The notes under the pieces are model-generated. The model did no database searches and had not been told where the DNA came from. It saw only the letters and a list, made by a program, of their open reading frames with translations. A stretch of DNA of 64,000 nt from Paenibacillus beijingensis (GTDB lineage: Bacteria; Bacillota; Bacilli; Paenibacillales; Paenibacillaceae), in assembly GCF_000961095.1 (NCBI RefSeq), contig NZ_CP011058.1:3995501-4059500 (forward strand), read 5' to 3'. The position numbers were made by a program, and so were the translations under genes. Shown piece by piece: positions 18,568 through 27,239 of this stretch. The first letter of the stretch is position 1. The number at the start of each line of letters is the position of its first letter.

Positions 18568-18687
18568 CCATATCATCAGCATTCATAAATCGCTTGCCAA
18601 GGAATCCATCGTTTCGGTCGATCAGCCTTAGCAATATCTGTCTTTGTACTAGGATCGGCAAGTTCAAATGCTATAATTAAGGAGGTA

Positions 18688-18714
18688 ATGGAGTCAAGTT
18701 ATAAAGGAGGTTAA
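18688..18714 (+). other. Possible 8-residue leader ORF (MESSYKGG)
   Basis: ATG 18688 lies 2 bp after AAGGAGGT and follows TATAAT by 10 bp; the frame encodes MESSYKGG and stops at 18712-18714. Its last codons (AAAGGAGGT) themselves form a second Shine-Dalgarno. No start codon follows at a usual distance, so it may be chance or a decayed gene start. Confidence 0.25.
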
Positions 18715-18892
18715 GTACCAGAAGCCTATTTCTGATCTCTACTTATAACAGCATAGAGCTTGACCGGCCAAAACCAGCTCGACAAAATATTTGCCGAGAA
18801 CGTCTTCTCCGATGAATGCTGCATTCGAGTTATAAATCATTAAGGGTCGCATCGAGTTTGATAATTACTAATACAAGGGAGCGGGAAAATCC

Positions 18893-19273
18893 ATGATAAG
18901 TCAAGTTGGTCAAATTATGTTGTATGTAAATAACCAAGATGAGGCGCGAGATTTTTGGACCGAAAAAGTAGGATTTAGTGTCATTTCGGAAGAAAATAAC
19001 GGTCAAGGAATGAGATGGATTGAAATTGCTCCGACTAAGGGTGCAGAAACAAGCATCGTTCTCCATAATAAGGAATTCGTTGCAAAAATGTCACCCGGAT
19101 TAAACCTCGGTACGCCTTCCTTAATGTTTTTTTCGGAAAATCTCGATCAATTACATGGCGACTTATCGAATAAAAATGTCAAAGTCGGAGAAATTGTAAA
19201 CATGCCTTCCGGAAGAGTATTTAACTTTGCCGATCATGAAGAAAATTACTTTGCTGTAATGGAGAAAAAGTAA
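18893..19273 (+). CDS. VOC (glyoxalase/bleomycin-resistance) family protein
   Basis: 126 residues with the vicinal-oxygen-chelate fold: QVGQIMLYVNNQDEARDFWT, a central WIEIAPTKG strand and the second half ending RVFNFADHEENYFAVME. Members bind a divalent metal and act as isomerases, dioxygenases or drug-binding proteins; the substrate cannot be inferred. ATG 18893 follows AAGGGAGCGGG. The coding sequence is visibly more AT-rich than its neighbours, suggesting recent acquisition or low expression. It converges on ilvD. Confidence 0.88.
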   Translation: MISQVGQIMLYVNNQDEARDFWTEKVGFSVISEENNGQGMRWIEIAPTKGAETSIVLHNKEFVAKMSPGLNLGTPSLMFFSENLDQLHGDLSNKNVKVGEIVNMPSGRVFNFADHEENYFAVMEKK

Positions 19274-19307
19274 ACGCTTTCTATTCAGGGGCAGAAGCCG
19301 TCCGACG

Positions 19308-19349
19308 TATACAAAAAGAACCGGCTGCGCTTGTATAAGGCAGCCGGTT
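19308..19349 (-). terminator. Terminator of ilvD
   Basis: AACCGGCTGC (19319-19328) and GCAGCCGGTT (19340-19349) form a perfect 10-bp stem; on the minus strand it runs into CTTTTTG. On the plus strand there is no T-run, so it serves ilvD rather than the VOC gene. Confidence 0.8.
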
Positions 19350-19380
19350 GTCATGATAAACGTATTATTTCATCCCGATC

Positions 19381-21066
19381 TTAAAACTTCATCACGCCGC
19401 CCGTGCTGGCCGATGTGACAAGGTGGGAATAGCGGGCAAGGTAGCCTTTTTTCACTTTCGGTTCAAAGCCTGTCCAAGCTTCGCGCCGCTTCGCCATTTC
19501 TTCGTCGCTGATTTCGAGCGTGATCGTGCGGTTGTTCATATCCAGCTCGATCATGTCGCCGTCATGGACGAAAGCGATCGGACCGCCTTCGGCCGCTTCC
19601 GGAGAAATGTGGCCGATGCTGATGCCGCGCGATGCGCCGGAGAAGCGTCCGTCGGTGATCAGGCCGACTTTGGCGCCCAGGCCCATGCCGACGATTTGCG
19701 ATGTCGGAGCGAGCATTTCCGGCATGCCGGGTCCGCCTTTAGGGCCTTCGTAGCGGATAACGACGACGTGGCCTTCTTTAACTTTGCCTTGAGAAAGCCC
19801 TTCAAGCACTTCATCCTGCGAGTTAAAGCAGATCGCCGGACCGCGGTGGTAGCCGCCTACGGATTTGTCGACCGCGCCTACCTTGATGATCGCGCCGTTC
19901 GGGGCCAGGTTGCCGAACAGAACAGCCAGGCCGCCGCGCTCGCTGTGCGGATCGTCGATCGGACGGACGACGTGGCGGTCGCTCGCTTCAACGCCTTCGA
20001 CGTTTTCACGGATCGTCTTGCCCGTTACGGTGATACATTCGGTGTGCAGCGCGCCTTCTTTTTTCAGCAGCTCGTTAAGAACTGCGCTAACGCCGCCGGC
20101 ACGGTAAACGTCCTCCATATGAATGTCGGAGGCCGGAGCCAGCTTGGACAGATGCGGCACGCGGTTGGCTACTTCGTTGATGCGGGCGATCGGATATTCG
20201 ATGCCGGCTTCGTGAGCGAGCGCAAGCGTGTGCAGCACGGTATTCGTCGAGCCGCCCATCGCCATATCGAGCGCAAACGCGTTGTCGATCGCTTCCGGCG
20301 TAACGATGTCGCGCGGACGCAGATCCATCTCGATCAGCTTCATCAGCTGGCGTGCGGATTCCTTGACGAATTCTTTCCGTTTCTCGTCGACGGCCAGGAT
20401 GGTGCCGTTGCCCGGAAGCGCAAGGCCGAGCGCTTCGGCGAGACAGTTCATCGAGTTGGCGGTGAACATGCCGGAGCAGGAGCCGCAGGTCGGACAGCCG
20501 AACTGCTCGAGCTCTTTTAGGCCGATATCGTCGATTTTGCCGGCCATGTATTGGCCGACGCCTTCGAATACGGACGTCAGCGAGATCGCCCGTCCGTCGC
20601 TCGTGCGGCCGGCTTTCATCGGTCCGCCGCTGACGACGACGGTCGGGATGTTGACGCGCAGCGCACCCATCATCATGCCCGGCGTAATTTTGTCGCAGTT
20701 CGGAATACAGACTATACCGTCGAACCAGTGCGCATTAACGACCGTCTCTACGGAGTCGGCAATGATTTCGCGGCTGGCCAGCGAGTAGCGCATGCCGATG
20801 TGTCCCATCGCAATCCCGTCATCGACGCCGATTGTATTGAACTCAAACGGAACGCCGCCTGCCTCGCGGATCGCTTCCTTTACAATTTTACCGAATTCCT
20901 GAAGATGCACGTGACCCGGTACAATATCAATATACGAATTGCAAACCGCGATGAACGGCTTGTCAAAATCTTCTTCCTTAACGCCGGCGGCGCGCAGCAA
21001 ACTGCGGTGAGGCGCACGGTCGAAGCCCTTCTTAATCATGTCTGAACGCATTTTTTTTGCCGACAT
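19381..21066 (-). CDS. ilvD: Dihydroxy-acid dehydratase
   Basis: 561 residues, full length. Third common step of isoleucine and valine synthesis: dehydration of 2,3-dihydroxy acids to 2-oxo acids with an Fe-S cluster. Fe-S cysteines lie in CNSYIDIVPGH, CIPNCDKITPG and CPTCGSCSGMFTANSMNCL; the C-terminal GRFSGASRG and PEAAEGGPIA segments are family signatures. ATG at 21066 follows AGGGAGGGACTCAC. No other ilv gene is adjacent, so it is a single-gene unit. The 370 bp upstream hold two small palindromes (GCGGTAAAACCGC at 21151-21163 and CGCTATAGCG next to it) that could be operator or hairpin. Confidence 0.97.
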   Translation of the reverse strand: MSAKKMRSDMIKKGFDRAPHRSLLRAAGVKEEDFDKPFIAVCNSYIDIVPGHVHLQEFGKIVKEAIREAGGVPFEFNTIGVDDGIAMGHIGMRYSLASREIIADSVETVVNAHWFDGIVCIPNCDKITPGMMMGALRVNIPTVVVSGGPMKAGRTSDGRAISLTSVFEGVGQYMAGKIDDIGLKELEQFGCPTCGSCSGMFTANSMNCLAEALGLALPGNGTILAVDEKRKEFVKESARQLMKLIEMDLRPRDIVTPEAIDNAFALDMAMGGSTNTVLHTLALAHEAGIEYPIARINEVANRVPHLSKLAPASDIHMEDVYRAGGVSAVLNELLKKEGALHTECITVTGKTIRENVEGVEASDRHVVRPIDDPHSERGGLAVLFGNLAPNGAIIKVGAVDKSVGGYHRGPAICFNSQDEVLEGLSQGKVKEGHVVVIRYEGPKGGPGMPEMLAPTSQIVGMGLGAKVGLITDGRFSGASRGISIGHISPEAAEGGPIAFVHDGDMIELDMNNRTITLEISDEEMAKRREAWTGFEPKVKKGYLARYSHLVTSASTGGVMKF

Positions 21067-21437
21067 GTGAGTCCCTCCCTATAAGATGTCCATTATGTGA
21101 GTGTAACACATGATGAAACCTTTGACCAGCATCGGGCATGTCCGTAGAAAGCGGTAAAACCGCGCTATAGCGGCAAAATTTTATAAAAAGGGCAAGAAAC
21201 GCCGATACTTGTTATTTGCGGGCTTTTTCCGGCCATGTTCGTAAGCAAGAAGCTTCAATGGTGTCACGCGGACAGGGCCGGGATACTCGGCCGGGCGTCC
21301 ATGTCAAGATTGCCTGCCCGATGCACAGTTGGATCGGCGACTTTTGTAGCGTGTAACCAAAACTGACATGACCGTATTTACTTCCATTTTTGCTTATGTC
21401 TATAATGGAACTATCCTAGGGAAAGAGGTGAACACAT
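21067..21437. other. Divergent intergenic region ilvD / ureA
   Basis: It holds the ilvD upstream region with the GCGGTAAAACCGC and CGCTATAGCG palindromes (21151-21172), a GC-rich imperfect hairpin around 21270-21300, and the ureA promoter. No T-box or other known riboswitch signature was seen. Confidence 0.5.
21377..21406 (+). promoter_or_regulatory. Candidate promoter of the urease operon
   Basis: TTTACT (21377-21382), 18-bp spacer, TATAAT (21401-21406), 32 bp before the ureA start codon. No clear nitrogen-regulator operator was identified. Confidence 0.5.
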
Positions 21438-21743
21438 TTGCAGCTTACCGAGCGCGAGAAAGAAAAACTGATGATTACCGTTGCCGCTGATCTGGCCCGC
21501 AGAAGGCTGAACCGCGGCGTGAAATTAAATTATCCGGAAAGCATAGCGCTGATTACCTCGGAGATTATGGAAGGGGCGCGGGACGGACTGACCGTTGCCC
21601 AACTGATGGAATTTGGAACGCAGATCTTAAAGCGCGACCAGGTCATGGAAGGCGTGCCGGAAATGATTCATGAGGTACAAGTCGAGGCCACGTTTCCGGA
21701 CGGGACGAAGCTGGTCACCGTACACCATCCGATCGCGCACTGA
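21438..21743 (+). CDS. ureA: Urease subunit gamma
   Basis: 101 residues, start TTG 21438 behind AAAGAGGTG. Smallest structural subunit of urease, which hydrolyses urea to ammonia and carbamate. LTEREKEKLMITVAADLARR at the start, LNYPESIALITSEIMEGARDG and VPEMIHEVQVEATFPDGTKL are the canonical blocks. First gene of ureABCFGD; ureB begins 51 bp later. Confidence 0.97.
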   Translation: MQLTEREKEKLMITVAADLARRRLNRGVKLNYPESIALITSEIMEGARDGLTVAQLMEFGTQILKRDQVMEGVPEMIHEVQVEATFPDGTKLVTVHHPIAH

Positions 21744-21794
21744 CGGGTACATAACAATGTTCGTATAAAAGAATAACCGAAGGGGGCACAAGCG

Positions 21795-22163
21795 ATGATT
21801 CCAGGCGAATACCGGACGCGCGAGGGCAGCATCGAGCTGAACGCGGGCCGCAGCACCATGGAGCTGATCGTTGTCAATACGGGCGACCGGCCGGTCCAGG
21901 TCGGATCGCACTTTCATTTTTTTGAAGTGAACCGCGCTCTTGATTTCGACCGCGAGCAGGCATTTGGGATGAGGCTTCACATCCCCGCCGGGACGGCGGT
22001 CAGATTCGAGCCGGGCGAAGAGAAGCCGGTTGTGCTGGTCGAGCTCGGCGGCAACAAAATTTCATACGGCCTAAGCGGCATCGCGAGTGGACCGGCCGTC
22101 CGCGGCGGGATGAGCGAAGAGGTGCGGGCGCGTCTCGCGGCTTGGAAAGGGGAGACATCATGA
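21795..22163 (+). CDS. ureB: Urease subunit beta
   Basis: 122 residues. Structural subunit; IPGEYRTREGSIELNAGR at the start and TGDRPVQVGSHFHFFEVNRA in the middle are diagnostic. The gene ends TGA at 22161-22163, overlapping the ATG of ureC. ATG 21795 is behind GAAGGGGGCAC. Confidence 0.97.
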   Translation: MIPGEYRTREGSIELNAGRSTMELIVVNTGDRPVQVGSHFHFFEVNRALDFDREQAFGMRLHIPAGTAVRFEPGEEKPVVLVELGGNKISYGLSGIASGPAVRGGMSEEVRARLAAWKGETS

Positions 22164-23875
22164 GTTCCATGGATCGCAAAAGTTACGCCGGCATGTTCGG
22201 ACCGACTACGGGCGACGCAGTCCGACTTGCGGATACGGAGCTGTGGGCGGAAATCGAGCAGGATTTTACCGTTTACGGCGATGAATGCAAGTTCGGCGGC
22301 GGAAAAGTTATCCGCGACGGCATGGGCCAGTCGAGCGGCGCGCTGCGCAGCGAGGGCGTGCTCGACACGCTCATTACGAACGCTGTCGTGATCGACCACT
22401 GGGGCATCGTCAAAGGCGACATCGGTATCCGCGACGGTGTCATTGTGGGGATCGGCAAGGCCGGCAATCCGGACATCATGGACGGGGTTACTCCCGGCAT
22501 GGTCGTCGGCGCGAGCACGGAAGTGATTGCGGGCGAAGGCAAGATCGTCACGGCCGGCGGCATCGATACCCACATTCACTTTATTTGTCCGCAGCAGATC
22601 GAAACCGCGCTCTCCTCGGGCGTAACAACGATGATCGGCGGCGGCACGGGACCGGCGACGGGAACGAACGCCACCACCTGTACGCCGGGAGCATGGCATA
22701 TGCAGCGGATGCTTGAAGCGGCGGAAGCTTTTCCGATGAACATCGGTTTTACGGGAAAAGGCAACGCCTCCTTTACGGGACCGCTCATCGAGCAGATCGA
22801 AGCGGGAGCGATCGGCCTGAAGCTGCACGAGGACTGGGGTACGACGCCGGCGGCGATCGATGCCTGCCTTAAGGCTGCCGACCAGTACGACGTGCAGGTG
22901 GCGATCCATACCGATACGCTTAACGAATCGGGATTTCTGGAAGATACGCTTGCCGCGATCGGCGGACGCACCATTCATACGTACCATACGGAAGGAGCGG
23001 GCGGAGGACATGCGCCGGACATTATCCGCGCCGCGGGCGAATTGAACGTTCTGCCGTCGTCGACTAACCCGACCCGCCCGTATACGATCAATACGATCGA
23101 AGAGCATCTGGACATGCTGATGGTGTGCCACCATCTCGACACCCGCATCCCGGAGGACGTCGCTTTTGCGGATTCCCGCATCCGTCCGGAAACGATTGCG
23201 GCGGAAGACATTTTGCACGATATGGGCGTGTTCAGCATGCTCAGCTCCGACTCGCAGGCGATGGGCCGCGTCGGCGAAGTGATCATCCGCACCTGGCAAA
23301 CGGCGGACAAAATGAAGCGTCAGCGCGGGCCGCTCGAGACGGACAGCGAAGGCAGCGACAACTTCAGGATCAAGCGCTATATCGCCAAATATACGATTAA
23401 TCCGGCGATCACGCACGGCGTATCGCATCTGGTCGGTTCGGTCGAGCCCGGCAAATTCGCGGATCTGGTCTTGTGGAGCCCGATGTTTTTCGGCGTCAAG
23501 CCGGATATGGTGCTGAAGGGCGGAAGCATCGCCTACGCACAGATGGGAGATCCGAACGCCTCCATTCCGACGCCGCAGCCGGTGTTCGGACGTCCGATGT
23601 TCGCCGCGTTCGGCAAGGCGCTGACGAGCAGCTCCATCACGTTCGTGTCGCAGGCCGCCTATGACAGCGGAATTAAGGAAAGGCTGGGGCTCAGCAAACG
23701 CGTCGAGCCGATTAAAGGCTGCCGCAGCGTAACGAAAAAAGATATGATCCACAATGATGCGACGCCGCAGATCGGAGTCGATCCGGAAACGTATAAAGTA
23801 ACCGTCGACGGCGAGCACGTCACCTGCGAACCGGCGGAAGTTGTGCCGATGGCGCAGCGTTACTTCCTGTTCTGA
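22160..23875 (+). CDS. ureC: Urease subunit alpha (catalytic, nickel)
   Basis: 571 residues. Carries the bi-nickel site: HIHFICPQQ with two histidine ligands, LKLHEDWG with the lysine (K221) that is carbamylated to bridge the nickels, and the mobile flap MVCHHLD with Cys323 and the catalytic His324. SYAGMFGPTTGD at the start is canonical, so the ATG at 22160 is right; an in-frame start at 22142 would overlap ureB more deeply. Overlap with ureB (ATGA) and with ureF (TGATG) points to tight translational coupling. Confidence 0.98.
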   Translation: MSSMDRKSYAGMFGPTTGDAVRLADTELWAEIEQDFTVYGDECKFGGGKVIRDGMGQSSGALRSEGVLDTLITNAVVIDHWGIVKGDIGIRDGVIVGIGKAGNPDIMDGVTPGMVVGASTEVIAGEGKIVTAGGIDTHIHFICPQQIETALSSGVTTMIGGGTGPATGTNATTCTPGAWHMQRMLEAAEAFPMNIGFTGKGNASFTGPLIEQIEAGAIGLKLHEDWGTTPAAIDACLKAADQYDVQVAIHTDTLNESGFLEDTLAAIGGRTIHTYHTEGAGGGHAPDIIRAAGELNVLPSSTNPTRPYTINTIEEHLDMLMVCHHLDTRIPEDVAFADSRIRPETIAAEDILHDMGVFSMLSSDSQAMGRVGEVIIRTWQTADKMKRQRGPLETDSEGSDNFRIKRYIAKYTINPAITHGVSHLVGSVEPGKFADLVLWSPMFFGVKPDMVLKGGSIAYAQMGDPNASIPTPQPVFGRPMFAAFGKALTSSSITFVSQAAYDSGIKERLGLSKRVEPIKGCRSVTKKDMIHNDATPQIGVDPETYKVTVDGEHVTCEPAEVVPMAQRYFLF

Positions 23876-24609
23876 TGGATCGGAACGTTACCGTTGCGAA
23901 CGTGTCGCCCGGAGCTGCCCGCGTCTCCATTCCGTGGCTTGCCTTTCAACAGCTGCTGGATTCGGCGCTGCCCATCGGCGGATTCTCCCATTCCTTCGGG
24001 CTGGAGACGCTGGTGCAGGAAGGCAGGATCCGCACGACCGCCCAGCTGCGGCAGTATGCGGAAAACATGATGCTGATGAGCTGGGCGACCAGCGACGCCA
24101 TGGTGATCAAAGCGGCATACCGCGATATGCCGGGTGGAGACTGGGAACGGCTGTGGGCGGTGGAGCGGCTTGTGCACGTGCAGCGGGCCGCGCTTGAGGC
24201 GCGCACCGGGGTGGAGAAGATGGGCAGGCGGCTGCTGCAGCTGGCGGCGGATATTTTTCCCGCGATCGACTGGGAGCCGCTGCAGACGGCGCAGCGAAAC
24301 GGCGCTTGCATCGCTACCCATCCGCTAGTGCTTGGGTATGCAAGCTTTCAGCTCGAAATTTCGCTCGTACAGGCCGTGGAAGGTTATCTGTACAACTGCG
24401 TCGTCACCTGCATCAACAGCGCGCTGCGTCTGATGTCGATGGGACAAACGGAAGGCCAGCGGCTCATCGCCGCGATCATGCCGCTCTCGCAGCGGGCGCT
24501 TGAAATTGTGCAAGAACTGGAACCGGAGGACGCCTGGAGCAACATGCCGATGGCGGAGCTGGCGATGATCCGGCACGAAACGCTGTACTCGCGTCTTTTT
24601 ATGTCATGA
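23875..24609 (+). CDS. ureF: Urease accessory protein UreF
   Basis: 244 residues. Assembly factor that with UreD (UreH) and UreG loads nickel into urease. LLDSALPIGGFSHSFGLETL near residue 25-45 is the family signature. The start ATG shares its A with the last base of the ureC stop (TGATG), with no separate Shine-Dalgarno needed. In many operons ureE lies between ureC and ureF; here it is absent. Confidence 0.94.
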   Translation: MDRNVTVANVSPGAARVSIPWLAFQQLLDSALPIGGFSHSFGLETLVQEGRIRTTAQLRQYAENMMLMSWATSDAMVIKAAYRDMPGGDWERLWAVERLVHVQRAALEARTGVEKMGRRLLQLAADIFPAIDWEPLQTAQRNGACIATHPLVLGYASFQLEISLVQAVEGYLYNCVVTCINSALRLMSMGQTEGQRLIAAIMPLSQRALEIVQELEPEDAWSNMPMAELAMIRHETLYSRLFMS

Positions 24610-24702
24610 CGACCGGTTATAGGGAAGCCGCACTGGCGGATATTTCCCGATTCATTTACCTTATTCATTTACTCTAATCGAACGATTAAGGAGGAATTAT
24701 CA

Positions 24703-25428
24703 ATGTGCCAAGGACAAGGACACAGCCATCAACAATGGGAAAAACCGTCGATTCCGGCGGGCCGGCCGATCCGGATCGGAATCGGAGGACCGGTCGGTTC
24801 CGGCAAAACGGCGCTGGTTGAGCGCCTCTCCCGCGAGCTTAGCGGCGACTACAGCATCGCCGTTATTACGAACGATATTTACACGAAAGAGGATGCCCGC
24901 ATTCTGGCCGCAACAGGCGTGCTGCCGGAAGAACGCATTCTAGGCGTCGAGACGGGCGGCTGCCCGCATACGGCGATCCGCGAGGACGCGTCCATGAACT
25001 TTGAAGCGATCGAGGAGCTGGAACGCCGTTTTGACGGGTTGGATATCATTTTCATCGAGAGCGGCGGGGATAATCTTGCGGCGGCGTTCAGCCCGGAGCT
25101 GGTAGACCGGTTCATTTACATTATCGATGTGGCGCAAGGGGAAAAAATTCCGCGCAAAGGCGGCCCCGGCATTATGCGCTCCGATCTGCTGGTCATTAAT
25201 AAAATCGACCTGGCTCCTCATGTCGGCGCTTCGCTTGAGGTCATGGGAGAGGATTCGAAGCGGATGCGCGGCGAGCGGCCGTTTGTGTTCTCCAATCTGT
25301 TCGGCGGCGACGGCGTAGCCGACATGGTTTCCTGGATCAAGCACGAAATCGCCCACGCTACCGGAACCGAGCATTCGCATGAGCACGAGCATGCCCATGA
25401 ACACGGCCACCACCATCACCACGCCTAA
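24703..25428 (+). CDS. ureG: Urease accessory GTPase UreG with C-terminal histidine tail
   Basis: 241 residues. SIMIBI-class GTPase that supplies energy and delivers nickel. P-loop GGPVGSGKTALVE, the nickel-binding CPH in VETGGCPHTAIRED, and NKIDL are intact. Two extensions stand out: a short N-terminal CQGQGHSHQQ and a C-terminal tail with 11 histidines in the last 18 residues (HSHEHEHAHEHGHHHHHA). Such His runs are usual in UreE or HypB, not UreG, and ureE is missing from this operon. ATG 24703 follows AAGGAGGAATTATCA. Confidence 0.96.
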   Translation: MCQGQGHSHQQWEKPSIPAGRPIRIGIGGPVGSGKTALVERLSRELSGDYSIAVITNDIYTKEDARILAATGVLPEERILGVETGGCPHTAIREDASMNFEAIEELERRFDGLDIIFIESGGDNLAAAFSPELVDRFIYIIDVAQGEKIPRKGGPGIMRSDLLVINKIDLAPHVGASLEVMGEDSKRMRGERPFVFSNLFGGDGVADMVSWIKHEIAHATGTEHSHEHEHAHEHGHHHHHA

Positions 25429-26317
25429 TCCTGAGGCGGCAGCCGGAGCCGGCGGACGGCTTCCGGCGTCCGCGGGGGACGCTTTGGGAGCCTCCAAACG
25501 CTCCGTGCTGCGCGCATCCTTCAACCGGCGCGGCGATCGAACGGTGATGGAGGATAAGTATCATACTGCGCCGATCAAAATCGCCAAGTCGTTTCCGCTC
25601 GAGGATGAGCTGGCCGTTATGGTGATGGACGTCTCGCCGGGCATGCTGGAGGGCGATTGTTACGAGCTGGAATGGACAGCCGGCGAAGGTTCCGGTATCT
25701 ATGTGACGAACCAGTCGTTCATGAAAGTCCATCCATGCCCGGATGGGAGAGGGGCGGCGCTGAAACAGCGCTTCTCGCTTGCGCCGGGCGCGTTCGTGCA
25801 GCACATGCCCGAGCCGGTGATGCTCTACAAGGATGCAAAGTTCGCAAGCGACACCGTCGTGCATTTGGCTCCCGGCTCAGCCTGGATGCAGGCGGAAGTG
25901 CTCTGTCCGGGCCGAACGCTTCGCGGCGAAGTGTTCGCTTACCGCCGTTTCGATAACCGGCTCGCCGTTTATTACGGGGACGAGCTGATTTTCGCCCAAA
26001 GGCAGAGGATCGAGCCGGCCGTGCAGCCGCTGTCCTCCGCGGGTTGCTGGGATGACAAAACGCACTTCGGAACGTTTTATCTGTTTTCCGACAAGATCGA
26101 TGGCAGCCATCCCGCTGCTGTGCGGGAAGCGCTTGACGCGCTGCCGCAAACGGCCGGCCGGGAGGTGCTGTACGGCGTGACGCTGACGCACCGTCACGGG
26201 CTCGCCGTGTCCGCCGCAGCCGGAGCGGCATGGCCGCTGCAGCAAGTTTTGGAAGCGGCATGGACTTGCGCCCGCAGCGCCGTCTTCGGGAAGCAGCCGC
26301 TTCGCTTCCGAAAATAA
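25379..26317 (+). CDS. ureD: Urease accessory protein UreD (UreH)
   Basis: 312 residues from ATG 25379, which lies 50 bp inside the ureG tail; the conserved protein starts at LRASFNRRGDRTVMEDKYHT. The first 42 residues are low-complexity (Ala/Gly/Pro/Thr) and may be untranslated: GTG 25505 would give 270 residues, the usual UreD length, with GGGAG 14 bp upstream. UreD binds apo-urease and scaffolds UreF/UreG. Conserved segments visible are MVMDVSPGMLEGDCYELEW and TNQSFMKVHPCP. Last gene of the operon. No clear T-tract hairpin follows before the next promoter. Confidence 0.9.
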   Translation: MSTSMPMNTATTITTPNPEAAAGAGGRLPASAGDALGASKRSVLRASFNRRGDRTVMEDKYHTAPIKIAKSFPLEDELAVMVMDVSPGMLEGDCYELEWTAGEGSGIYVTNQSFMKVHPCPDGRGAALKQRFSLAPGAFVQHMPEPVMLYKDAKFASDTVVHLAPGSAWMQAEVLCPGRTLRGEVFAYRRFDNRLAVYYGDELIFAQRQRIEPAVQPLSSAGCWDDKTHFGTFYLFSDKIDGSHPAAVREALDALPQTAGREVLYGVTLTHRHGLAVSAAAGAAWPLQQVLEAAWTCARSAVFGKQPLRFRK

Positions 26318-26417
26318 ATTCACTGACCCGCCGTCACCTCCGGATCCGGAACGTGGCGGCGGTTTTGTCTGTTTGCGTGCCCGTTTGGTGCCGTAAACGG
26401 AAATAGAACCTTTTTGC

Positions 26418-26447
26418 TTGATGTAACCCTTTTAAAAACGATATAAT
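26418..26447 (+). promoter_or_regulatory. Promoter of the MarR-type gene
   Basis: TTGATG (26418-26423), 18 bp, TATAAT (26442-26447). The start codon is 66 bp downstream. Confidence 0.6.
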
Positions 26448-26513
26448 TAGTTCGACAAAAGTTATATGTTGTGGAAATCACAGTGGCTTACAGCGGTGTC
26501 GGGAGGCAAATCA

Positions 26514-26963
26514 ATGGAAGAAACCAAGGAAGATACGTCCGAGTTAATGAAGGAGCTTGACGACCGTTTCAGGCAGGTGCGGCGATTAATTAATTTGGAA
26601 TGGAATCGGGATAATATACACGGATTGGGCATCACACACGGACGCATTTTGATGATGCTGGCGGAAGAAGGACCGCAGAAAGCTTCGGCGATGGCGGAAG
26701 CGATGAAGATCACTTCAGGGGCCGTCACGGGTCTCGCCGACCGGCTCGTTGAGCTCGGGTTCATTTCCAGGGAAAGAGGGGAAGCCGACCGGAGAGTCGT
26801 TTTGCTGGAGATTACCGAAGAAGGCCGAAAACTGATTTCGAACCTGGAAGAAATCAAGCATTCCATTATGAAGCGGCTGTTTTCGGGAATGTCCGAGCAG
26901 GAGATGAGAAATATGCTGCGTTATTGCAATATCATGATTGATAATTTTGAACGGGAAGCTTAG
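26514..26963 (+). CDS. MarR family transcriptional regulator
   Basis: 149 residues. Winged-helix region GLGITHGRILMMLAEEGPQKASAMAEAM then recognition helix ITSGAVTGLADRLVELGFI and wing RERGEADRRVVLLEIT, the classic MarR arrangement with dimerisation helices at both ends. ATG 26514 follows GGGAGG; the frame is open to 26466 without a ribosome site. Target unknown; the neighbouring nitroreductase at 27240 is a possible one. Confidence 0.93.
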   Translation: MEETKEDTSELMKELDDRFRQVRRLINLEWNRDNIHGLGITHGRILMMLAEEGPQKASAMAEAMKITSGAVTGLADRLVELGFISRERGEADRRVVLLEITEEGRKLISNLEEIKHSIMKRLFSGMSEQEMRNMLRYCNIMIDNFEREA

Positions 26964-27151
26964 CCGATAAAGCGCGCGTCCCCGGATGGACCGCATGAAA
27001 GCCGAAGAAGCTGCCGGAAGGTAGGGGGGCGCTCTCTCGGCTTTGCTTGCCGCATGGAAAGTTTATGTTCACGAAAGCATTCATGCGATGTTTACTTCTT
27101 TCCGATTGGCGGCAAAAGCCTCCGCTAAACGCGGCCGCTCATCTTCGAATG

Positions 27152-27171
27152 ACTCCGATAGGAGTTTTTTT
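27152..27171 (+). terminator. Short terminator/attenuator before the nitroreductase
   Basis: ACTCC (27152-27156), loop GATA, GGAGT (27161-27165), TTTTTT. It lies between the MarR gene and the nitroreductase, about 70 bp before the latter's start. An 8-bp repeat AAAGCCGA/TCGGCTTT (26998-27005, 27037-27044) nearer the MarR stop may be another weak hairpin. Confidence 0.55.
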
Positions 27172-27239
27172 CATATGTAGGGTCAGGAAGAATTGTAAAT
27201 ACTGCAGAATGCGAAAAATGGTTTGGAGGAGTGTTGAGG

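Larger units (their letters stand above)
18295..18892. other. 600-bp intergenic stretch without a supported long gene
   Basis: No frame here has a credible start plus family-like protein. It contains two 50-bp repeat units (18468-18567, listed separately), a TATAAT at 18672-18677 and two near-identical ribosome sites (AAGGAGG at 18679-18685 and again at about 18704-18710). Base composition is lower in GC than the flanks. The last 180 bp are upstream region of the VOC gene. Confidence 0.6.

Noticed and set aside
19423..20520. 365-codon plus-strand frame opposite ilvD
   Set aside because: Antisense of ilvD; composition typical of GC-rich shadow frames.
21977..23818. 613-codon minus-strand frame opposite ureC
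   Set aside because: Antisense shadow of a highly conserved gene; composition is dominated by Arg, His and Ala with no family match.
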